NCBI GenBank assembly: GCA_013349485.1
Contig: DUZM01000203.1
Span: 1-10,134, forward strand
DNA from: Candidatus Hydrogenedentota bacterium
GTDB lineage: Bacteria > Hydrogenedentota > Hydrogenedentia > Hydrogenedentales > SLHB01
Direction of reading: 5' to 3'
Length of the DNA stretch: 10,134 nucleotides
Below the pieces are notes generated by a model. It searched no databases, was not told where the DNA came from, and saw only the letters and a program-made list of their open reading frames with translations. Made by a program: the position numbers and the translations under genes. Positions 1 to 4,393 of the stretch are shown in pieces. Numbering within the stretch: position 1 is the first letter of the stretch; each line of letters opens with the position of its first letter.

Positions 1-252
1 ATCCGCCTTGACCTTGCCGGTGTCGATGGCGGCTTCGCTGACGGCAAACGTGCGTTTGTAGTCCGCGTTCGGCCGCTCGTTGATGTGGCGCCGGCCACGA
101 GCATCGGCTTCGCGGGCGGCATGGCCGACAAGGGTCAGCTCGCCGTCTTTCAGTTCCAGCTCGACGCCGTCCTTGGCGACGCCGGGGAGTTCGGCCTCGA
201 TAATCACGTCATGCTCGTTGTCGATTACGTTGACTCGAGGGAGTACATACAT
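1..252 (-). CDS. Second small heat-shock protein (Hsp20/alpha-crystallin family), C-terminus beyond window edge
   Basis: The 84 visible residues start MYVLPRVNVIDNEHDVIIEA and are the first half of an alpha-crystallin domain. The LPGV segment after the first beta strands and the DGELTLVG strand are typical of Hsp20 proteins, which are ATP-independent holdases that bind unfolding proteins in the cytoplasm. The ATG at 252 is chosen because AAGGAG sits eight bases upstream (plus-strand 261-266). The frame is open to the window edge, so the C-terminal part with the G-x-L-x-V-x-L-P strand and any I-x-I tail cannot be seen. The domain begins almost at once: only about six residues precede it, so the N-terminal arm that most Hsp20 proteins use for oligomerisation and client binding is nearly absent. 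It lies 60 bases behind another Hsp20 gene on the same strand and is probably its operon partner. That the gene continues into an intact domain is assumed. Confidence 0.88.
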   Translation of the reverse strand, partial: MYVLPRVNVIDNEHDVIIEAELPGVAKDGVELELKDGELTLVGHAAREADARGRRHINERPNADYKRTFAVSEAAIDTGKVKAD

Positions 253-258
253 CGGTGT

Positions 259-277
259 TTCTCCTTATCAAGGAAAA
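259..277 (-). promoter_or_regulatory. Hairpin sequestering the ribosome-binding site of the second Hsp20 gene (candidate RNA thermometer)
   Basis: On the - strand the RNA reads UUUUCCUU, GAU, AAGGAGAA. This folds into eight consecutive pairs (seven Watson-Crick, one U-G wobble) around a three-base loop. The entire Shine-Dalgarno sequence AAGGAG of the downstream Hsp20 gene (start codon at 252) is inside the stem. A single short, AU-containing hairpin that hides the ribosome-binding site of a small heat-shock gene is the layout of known minimal RNA thermometers such as that of cyanobacterial hsp17. The pairing is seen directly; temperature control is inferred. Confidence 0.5.
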
Positions 278-311
278 CGGGACGGGCCGCCTGGGCCGCG
301 TCCCATTTTCC
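272..311 (-). promoter_or_regulatory. Long intercistronic hairpin between the two Hsp20 genes
   Basis: Read on the - strand, GGAAAA, U, GGGACG, one bulged C, GGCC, a five-base loop CAGGC, then GGCC, CGUCCC, G, UUUUCC. This gives 17 pairs counting a U-G wobble (305 with 278). On the + strand that pair would be a C/A mismatch, so the structure fits the - strand transcript best. It begins directly after the stop codon of the first Hsp20 gene. The last six bases (UUUUCC, 272-277) also form the anti-Shine-Dalgarno strand of the neighbouring hairpin, so the two structures compete. It could also act as a partial terminator or mRNA stabiliser that sets the ratio of the two proteins; there are only four U residues, and they lie within the stem. 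Confidence 0.6.
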
Positions 312-312
312 C

Positions 313-765
313 TTATTTGAACTTCACTTGGATATGTTTCGGTTTCGCTTCTTTGCGCTTGGGCAGCGTGACGCGAAGGACGCCGTCCTCGAACTTCGCG
401 TCGACCTTCTCCGCTTCGAAGCCGCCCGGCACCTCGAACGACCGTTGGAACGAACCGTAGCGACGCTCGTACCGATGGTGTCCCTTTTCCCTCGCCTCAT
501 GTTCCTGCTTCCGTTCGCCCTTTAAGGTAATGACATTATCGACCGCAGTGATCTCAACGTCGTCCTTGTTGAGCCCGGGCAGGTCGGCTTCGAGGGTGTA
601 GGCCTCATCGGTTTCCGTCAAATCGACCGCGGGCGACCACGCGCCCAGACGCCAATCACCCTCGCCGGCCAATTCAGCAAATAGCCGGTTGAACTGCCCC
701 TCGATGTCGCGCAGTGCGCTCCACGGGGCCAATTCGCCTCGATTTCTCCAACGTACCAGAGCCAT
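313..765 (-). CDS. Small heat-shock protein (Hsp20/alpha-crystallin family)
   Basis: A 150-residue cytoplasmic holdase chaperone of the Hsp20 family, which keeps unfolding proteins soluble for later refolding by DnaK/ClpB-type machinery. Residues 1-44 form the variable N-terminal arm, including RDIEGQFNRLFAE. The alpha-crystallin domain spans about 45-137: VDLTETDEAYTLEADLPGL near the start and the hallmark DGVLRVTLPK at 127-136. The tail contains an I-Q-V tripeptide (145-147), matching the I-x-I/V motif that docks into neighbouring subunits. The open frame extends nine codons upstream, but the ATG at 765 is preferred because AGGAGG lies seven bases before it. It is the first gene of a leftward pair with a second Hsp20. 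The upstream region carries a sigma-54-type promoter rather than an obvious heat-shock-sigma or CIRCE site. Family assignment is firm; client range is unknown. Confidence 0.96.
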   Translation of the reverse strand: MALVRWRNRGELAPWSALRDIEGQFNRLFAELAGEGDWRLGAWSPAVDLTETDEAYTLEADLPGLNKDDVEITAVDNVITLKGERKQEHEAREKGHHRYERRYGSFQRSFEVPGGFEAEKVDAKFEDGVLRVTLPKRKEAKPKHIQVKFK

Positions 766-794
766 GACACATCCTCCTTTCTTACTCTGCAACC

Positions 795-810
795 GGCCGG
801 GGACCCGGCC
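795..810 (-). promoter_or_regulatory. GC-rich leader hairpin upstream of first Hsp20 gene
   Basis: GGCCGG, four-base loop, CCGGCC: a six-pair all-GC stem in the predicted 5' leader, between the sigma-54-type promoter and the AGGAGG ribosome-binding site (773-778). It does not cover the ribosome-binding site. It may stabilise the leader or simply be a GC-rich palindrome. Confidence 0.35.
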
Positions 811-849
811 ATAGGTTTTGCTTGATTCAACTGCATCCGTTTAGATGAG

Positions 850-866
850 AGCAACCGGCGTGCCAA
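850..866 (-). promoter_or_regulatory. Sigma-54 (RpoN) type -24/-12 promoter for the Hsp20 pair
   Basis: The - strand reads TTGGCACGCCGGTTGCT. This matches the established sigma-54 consensus YTGGCACG-N4-TTGCW with invariant GG (864-863) and GC (852-851) exactly twelve bases apart. Transcription would begin near 839, giving a leader of about 75 bases before the Hsp20 ATG at 765. Position and orientation fit the gene. Promoters of this class need an AAA+ enhancer-binding activator, usually bound 80-200 bases upstream; no activator gene is visible in the window. Confidence 0.72.
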
Positions 867-985
867 AACAGATTATTCTTCTAACTCGTTCATTGATAAT
901 AGGTTGTGTCATAGCTGGGCACGCCGCGGCGGGAAGACGCCCCCCAAACGTTGCATTTTGAAAGCCAGCGTGATTCTTTTCGAAG

Positions 986-1004
986 CGACGCATAGTCTGC
1001 ATCG
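986..1004. promoter_or_regulatory. Imperfect 19-base dyad, possible upstream activator site
   Basis: CGACGCATAGTCTGCATCG is a near-palindrome: CGA and GCA on the left mirror TGC and TCG on the right around a central A-G-T, with two mismatched pairs. Its centre (995) lies about 155 bases upstream of the predicted sigma-54 start site, within the usual range for enhancer-binding activators. Only one copy was found, so this is a weak call. Confidence 0.25.
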
Positions 1005-1087
1005 TGGGAAGGCTTGTTGTGTCAACGCCGCGCCGGACTCGCAGAGACATCATCGAAATCGGGGCTGATCGCGGCTCTGGAAAACGA

Positions 1088-1117
1088 TTGACTATCATGT
1101 GCGAGTTGTGCTAGACT
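1088..1117 (+). promoter_or_regulatory. Sigma-70-type promoter with extended -10 for the TIGR04073-type gene
   Basis: TTGACT (1088-1093; five of six -35 bases), an 18-base spacer, then TAGACT (1112-1117; four of six) preceded by TGC, an extended -10 element. Transcription would start near 1124, about 50 bases before the GTG start at 1173. Confidence 0.6.
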
Positions 1118-1172
1118 TTGGATGCGATGCAACAGGTTCTACTGTAGGGCTTTACACTTGGAGGAACGCCTT

Positions 1173-1559
1173 GTGGCAAGGAAAAGGCGAGTTTGGATCA
1201 AAGGGATTTGCGCACTGGCTGTGATTTCGCTGACGGTTTCGTCTGCATCGGTTTTTGCCCAGAGCTACGACCCCGACGATGAACTGCCTGTCCCGACCAA
1301 ACTGGAAAAGGTCATGACCAAACTGGGCCGGGGTCTCAGCAACCTTTTCTTGGGCGTAGCGGAAATCCCGGTCACGTGGGACGCCAAGCTAAAGCGAGGC
1401 AAACCCTTGAGTTATCTGCTGACCGTCGCCCCCGTTATGGGAACGACGCGGGCCGTGATGCGGATGGGAATCGGCGTCTATGAAATCGCGACTTTTGCCT
1501 GGCCCACCAACAAACAGAAGAACTTCGAGGCAATTCTCGAGCCGGAATATATCTTCTAA
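1173..1559 (+). CDS. Exported small protein, exosortase system-associated TIGR04073 family
   Basis: A 128-residue protein with a signal peptide: basic start MARKRR, hydrophobic core about 11-28, probable cleavage after VFA (residue 29). The mature part carries the pattern I recognise from the TIGR04073 family: KLGRGLSNLFLGVAEIP (50-66), then a GTTRAVMRMGIGVYEIATFAWP block (90-111), and a closing PEY motif (EPEYIF). Family members are known mainly from genomes with exosortase/PEP-CTERM-like export systems, but their biochemical role is not established. The frame is open upstream to 1122, but GTG at 1173 is preferred because GGAGG lies eight bases before it and the signal peptide begins correctly there. 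It has its own promoter divergent from the Hsp20 pair. The 66-base gap to the next gene has only a weak 4-bp GGGG/CCCC hairpin, so co-transcription with the downstream genes is possible. No exosortase or PEP-CTERM substrate is in the window. Confidence 0.85.
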   Translation: MARKRRVWIKGICALAVISLTVSSASVFAQSYDPDDELPVPTKLEKVMTKLGRGLSNLFLGVAEIPVTWDAKLKRGKPLSYLLTVAPVMGTTRAVMRMGIGVYEIATFAWPTNKQKNFEAILEPEYIF

Positions 1560-1625
1560 CCGGGGAGTGCCCCTGTTCCGTACGCCCGCTCGCGACCGTC
1601 TTGGGAGGATAACTGCACCTCTCTT

Positions 1626-1892
1626 ATGATTAAGTGGCAGAAGCAAGGGGAAGCCGTTGTGGGACCTGTAGTCCTCGGGGACGGGCAGCCGGCCACGGTC
1701 GTACTCGTGGGGACGCGCCAGAATCCCAAGGGCGCAGCCATCGTCCTTACACCGGAAGATAACGGCCCGCTGAAGACCACGCCGCTGAACGATGCACTGG
1801 GCCGGCTCGACCCGGCCCAGGTGATTGATATCGTATGCGTGCAGGAGCGGATTTTCGGCAACAGCGGCCTGCCGCCGGCTGAACTACCGTGA
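1626..1892 (+). CDS. Hypothetical 88-residue protein, translationally coupled to the HDOD gene
   Basis: I do not recognise this protein. It is soluble-looking, with no signal peptide or membrane segment. It is rich in short valine-rich strands (GEAVVGPVVL, ATVVLVGT, GAAIVLTP) followed by a more helical C-terminal third (LNDALGRLDPAQVIDIV), suggesting a small alpha/beta or beta-barrel domain. Its reality rests on codon composition like its neighbours and on the tight link to the next gene: its TGA at 1890-1892 overlaps the GTG start at 1889, a classic coupling arrangement. The start is uncertain. ATG 1626 has GGAGG 17 bases upstream, too far to be ideal. GTG 1659 (residue 12) has AGGGG eight bases upstream and would give a 77-residue protein. 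It may be a partner or regulator of the HDOD protein, but that is inference from gene order alone. Confidence 0.7.
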   Translation: MIKWQKQGEAVVGPVVLGDGQPATVVLVGTRQNPKGAAIVLTPEDNGPLKTTPLNDALGRLDPAQVIDIVCVQERIFGNSGLPPAELP

Positions 1893-2746
1893 CAGAACCT
1901 CGTGACATCGACGCCCTCTTGGACGAGGTAGTGACGCTCCCGAGTCTTCCGAGCACGGTTGCGCACATTACGGAATTGGTAAATGACCCGGATTGCTCGT
2001 TGACGGCCGTCGGACGCGCAATCTCGGTTGATCCCGCCATCGCGCTGAAGACCCTTCGCTTGGTGAACTCGGCCTATTACGGGCTCCGCAACAAAGTGTC
2101 GTCCGTGGAACAGGCCGTCGTGCTCCTCGGCCTCAAAGTCATCAAGAACCTCGTGTTCACCGCGACGGTTTTCGACACGCTCAAGAGCGGCGTGGACGCG
2201 TTTCTCCGGCATTCCGTCAGCTGCGGGATGGCCATGCGGGTTCTTGCCGAGAACGGCAATGCCCCCGGGTTGGACGAAGACGCTTCAGAGGAAGGTTTCG
2301 CAGTGGGGTTGCTCCACGACGTGGGCAAGATCATCTTTGAACAGTTCGTACCCGAGGATTTCGAGAAGGTTCGTGAACGCGCCGTAAGAAGCCACGTTCC
2401 GTGGCATGAAGCCGAACAAGAGATTATCGGGGTGGACCACGCCGCAATGGGCGCCCGGCTCGCGGCCAACTGGAAACTCCCCGGCAACATCGTGGCCGCT
2501 ATCGCGGGTCATCATGATCTCGCAAAGTGCGCCGATCCTGAACTGAAGGGGCTTGCCGCCGCGTTGAGCGCAGCCGACTACATATGCACCGCAGCGGGCG
2601 CGGGCTCGCACGACGGCGCGGCGCCGGTCGTGGCCCCGGACGTCTGGCCAATGAGCCGAATCGTCAGCGAGAATGTCCCTTCGCTCCTCGACAAGTACTT
2701 CAGGACGCAATCAGCGGTCGAAGAACTGATCCAAATCGCTACCTAG
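1889..2746 (+). CDS. HDOD-domain signalling/regulatory protein
   Basis: A 285-residue cytoplasmic protein made almost entirely of one HDOD domain (about 13-215). Visible landmarks are the N-terminal LPSLPSTVAHITELVNDPD helix pair, the segment ISVDPAIALKTLRLVNSAYY (45-64) typical of the family, LLHDVGK (141-147), DHAAMGARLAANWKLP (183-198) and AGHHD (206-210). HDOD proteins are related to HD phosphohydrolases but are generally thought to lack hydrolase activity; they act in signal relay, in motility or development, and sometimes with cyclic-di-GMP pathways. The residues after 215 are a less conserved helical tail. No receiver, GGDEF or EAL domain is fused, so it probably acts with a partner. 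The start is a GTG with no good ribosome-binding site, consistent with translational coupling through the GTGA overlap with the preceding gene. Family call is firm; the pathway is unknown. Confidence 0.94.
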   Translation: MTEPRDIDALLDEVVTLPSLPSTVAHITELVNDPDCSLTAVGRAISVDPAIALKTLRLVNSAYYGLRNKVSSVEQAVVLLGLKVIKNLVFTATVFDTLKSGVDAFLRHSVSCGMAMRVLAENGNAPGLDEDASEEGFAVGLLHDVGKIIFEQFVPEDFEKVRERAVRSHVPWHEAEQEIIGVDHAAMGARLAANWKLPGNIVAAIAGHHDLAKCADPELKGLAAALSAADYICTAAGAGSHDGAAPVVAPDVWPMSRIVSENVPSLLDKYFRTQSAVEELIQIAT

Positions 2747-2822
2747 CCCCTCGCCTGGCGCCGCAACTTGTCCCCGGTGCTGCCCGCTTCCGTAACGTTT
2801 GTTTCGTTGTGCGCGAGACGCA

Positions 2823-2831
2823 TGGTAGAAT
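2823..2831 (+). promoter_or_regulatory. Extended -10 promoter upstream of recF
   Basis: TGG followed by TAGAAT (2826-2831; five of six -10 bases). The TGn makes it an extended -10 promoter, which needs little -35 sequence; no good -35 is seen (TTTCGT, 2802-2807, is weak). Transcription would start near 2838, leaving a 40-base leader before the recF ATG. Confidence 0.5.
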
Positions 2832-2878
2832 GGCGCCTTACGACAGTGGGGACGACAACAGCCGTTGGCGAATCGATC

Positions 2879-3952
2879 ATGCATCTGGTGGAATTGACGT
2901 GCCGTGGTTTCCGAGGGCTCGAGGCGATTCGTTTTCGACCCGGCCCAGGCCTCAACATCATTCACGGCGACAATGCGCAAGGTAAAACGTCCCTGCTCGA
3001 GGCAATCCTTTTTGGCGCAACGTCAAAGAGCCACCGTACAAGCCTTGAGTCAGAACTCGTACGCCGCGACGCCGACGCCTTTCACCTGGCGCTTCACGCG
3101 CGGCGGCGCGACCGCGACGTCCGGCTCGAGGCCTCGTGGCGGTCGGGCGTGAAGCGGTTTAAGGTCAACGGCGTCCCGCAGACGCGCATCAGCGACATCC
3201 TGGGCAAGATAAACGTCGTCTTCTTCTGTCCGGAAGACGTTTCCCTTGTCAGCGGGGCCGCTTCGTATCGCCGGCGGTTCCTCGATATGGAGTTGTCGCA
3301 ACTGCTTCCGGACTATCTCGCCGCGCTTCAGCATTACCGGCAAGCGCTCCGGCAGCGCAACGAGCTCCTTCGCCAGAGCGCGTGCGACAACGCCCAACTG
3401 GACGTTTGGGACGACCAGCTCGCCGCGCACGGCAGAGTCCTCGTCGAGGAACGGGGCAACTTCGTGGCGCAACTCGGCCGACTGGCCGCTTTGGCGCACG
3501 GGCGTATCGCAAACGGCGAGGAGCTCCGGATCGTGTATAAGGCCAATGTGCCAACGGATCAGCCGCTGCTCGATGTATTGGCAAGAACGCGCGAGACGGA
3601 CAGACGCCAAGGCGCCACGACCCGCGGCCCCCACCGCGACGACCTGGAGCTCTCGGTGGCGCAGGCGGCGGCCCGCGGTTTCGCCTCGCAAGGGCAGCAG
3701 AAGACGGCCGCACTTGCCGTCAAGTTGGCCGAAACGGAACTGGTTACCAGTCGCGCCGGGGAATGCCCTATTCTGATGCTTGACGAGGCGCTCGCAGAAC
3801 TCGACCACGCCCGATCGAGACAACTTCTTGACGCGATCGATAAGAAGATCCAGTGTATAATGACCACCACGGACCCCGGTGACCCGTGCTGTCTGGACGG
3901 GCCGGGCTTTTCACATTTCGGCATTGTGCGAGGGTGTCTTGAGGAACGGTAA
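2879..3952 (+). CDS. recF: DNA replication and repair protein RecF
   Basis: A 357-residue SMC-like ATPase that binds single/double-strand DNA junctions at gaps and, with RecO and RecR, helps load RecA. The N-terminus (HLVELTCRGFRGLEAI) is the usual RecF beta strand. Walker A is GDNAQGKTS (30-38), the GPHRDD motif is at 250-255, the ABC-type signature SQGQQKT at 270-276, Walker B LMLDEALAELD at 299-309, and ITTTD-like MTTTD at 328-332. Length equals that of E. coli RecF. The frame is open 37 codons further upstream, but ATG 2879 is preferred because the family begins a few residues before the first strand and the upstream stretch contains the likely promoter. The ribosome-binding site is weak. 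Its 3' end overlaps the start of dciA. The family's common Walker B reading is DD; here it is DE, which keeps the catalytic acidic residue. Confidence 0.97.
   Translation: MHLVELTCRGFRGLEAIRFRPGPGLNIIHGDNAQGKTSLLEAILFGATSKSHRTSLESELVRRDADAFHLALHARRRDRDVRLEASWRSGVKRFKVNGVPQTRISDILGKINVVFFCPEDVSLVSGAASYRRRFLDMELSQLLPDYLAALQHYRQALRQRNELLRQSACDNAQLDVWDDQLAAHGRVLVEERGNFVAQLGRLAALAHGRIANGEELRIVYKANVPTDQPLLDVLARTRETDRRQGATTRGPHRDDLELSVAQAAARGFASQGQQKTAALAVKLAETELVTSRAGECPILMLDEALAELDHARSRQLLDAIDKKIQCIMTTTDPGDPCCLDGPGFSHFGIVRGCLEER
3856..3861 (+). promoter_or_regulatory. Perfect -10 hexamer inside recF, possible internal promoter for dciA
   Basis: TATAAT within the last codons of recF, 78 bases before the chosen dciA start. 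A TTGACG (3828-3833) matches the -35 at five of six bases, but the 22-base spacer is too long for a normal sigma-70 promoter. The call is therefore weak. Confidence 0.22.
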
Positions 3953-4271
3953 ACCTACAAGCGTCGGGGAGATACTCAAAGACCTCGCCCGAAAATCAGC
4001 GCTCGGGAAACACCTCGAACATGCCCAGATCTGGGAACACTGGCCGGAGATTGCGGGGCAGCGCCTGTCCGGGCACGGATGGCCCAAGACTGTCCGACAA
4101 GGCGCTTTACACATTGAGGTGGACAGCGTGGTCTGGATGCACGCATATGCTTACCATAAGTGGGACATAATCAAGCGGGCGAATCGTATTGCCAAACAGG
4201 AACTCGTGTCCGACATTTTCATCGAGCTTGCGCCGGATGAGGAGCCGATTTCTCCACAAGATGGGGTGTAG
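3939..4271 (+). CDS. dciA: DciA (DUF721) replicative helicase loader/operator
   Basis: A 110-residue DUF721 protein. The pattern IWEHWPEIAGQRL (31-43), GWPKTVRQGALHIEVDS (47-63) and VWMHAYAYHKWDIIKRAN (65-82) matches the DciA domain: W-x-x-I-x-G, then P-x-x-x-x-x-G-x-L-x-V, then a tryptophan and a long helix. DciA is the ancestral bacterial factor that helps load or activate the DnaB helicase at the origin and is found where phage-derived DnaC or DnaI loaders are missing. The placement recF-dciA-gyrB is well known from other phyla and supports the call. The start is uncertain. TTG 3939 with GAGGG just upstream gives a standard N-terminus and overlaps recF by 14 bases; GTG 3879 in the same frame would add 20 residues unlike the family. 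The short acidic tail (APDEEPISPQDGV) is disordered-looking. Confidence 0.88.
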   Translation: MRNGKPTSVGEILKDLARKSALGKHLEHAQIWEHWPEIAGQRLSGHGWPKTVRQGALHIEVDSVVWMHAYAYHKWDIIKRANRIAKQELVSDIFIELAPDEEPISPQDGV

Positions 4272-4308
4272 CCGTCCTCACTGAAGCTCAAAATATAGCG
4301 CTTTTCCG

Positions 4309-4337
4309 TTGTTTTTGCCCCGCCGTTTTGCTATAAT
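4309..4337 (+). promoter_or_regulatory. Sigma-70-type promoter for gyrB (and probably gyrA)
   Basis: TTGTTT (4309-4314), a 17-base spacer and a perfect TATAAT (4332-4337). Transcription would begin near 4344, about 50 bases before the gyrB ATG. The optimal -10 and spacer suggest a strong promoter. gyr promoters in other bacteria are often induced by DNA relaxation; nothing here shows that directly. Confidence 0.75.
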
Positions 4338-4393
4338 AGTGCTTGCTAAAGCTGAACCCCTCTTCGCACGAGGTCCTAGCTGAGGTAACTATA

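Larger units (their letters stand above)
766..1172. other. Divergent intergenic regulatory region
   Basis: About 400 bases between the leftward Hsp20 start and the rightward TIGR04073-type start. No credible gene is present; the open frames here have no ribosome-binding site or recognisable product. It holds a leftward sigma-54-type promoter, a possible upstream activator dyad, a GC-rich hairpin in the Hsp20 leader and a rightward sigma-70-type promoter, each listed separately. It is locally AT-richer around 865-906. No CIRCE-type inverted repeat was seen. Confidence 0.7.

Noticed and set aside
757..789. Possible six-pair stem (CAGAGU with GCUCUG on the - strand) enclosing the ribosome-binding site and start of the first Hsp20 gene.
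   Set aside because: The ribosome-binding site lies in an open 20-base loop rather than in the stem, and the stem is weak, so a thermometer function is not supported.
885..903. Partial match to an IHF site (TATCAA on the - strand) just upstream of the sigma-54 promoter.
   Set aside because: The TTR half of the consensus is not at the required distance.
841..1098. Open frame of 85 codons on the - strand upstream of the Hsp20 gene.
   Set aside because: It runs through the promoter region, has no ribosome-binding site and its product is not recognisable.
1562..1573. GGGG-AGTG-CCCC hairpin right after the TIGR04073-type gene as a terminator.
   Set aside because: Only four pairs and no T-run; insufficient to claim termination.
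2768..2878. Longer recF start adding 37 residues.
   Set aside because: The added residues have no family similarity and overlap the likely extended -10 promoter; the family N-terminus fits ATG 2879.
3050..3823. 257-codon open frame on the - strand opposite recF.
   Set aside because: Shadow of a high-GC gene: recF on the + strand has complete family motifs, and the antisense product resembles nothing and has no start signals.
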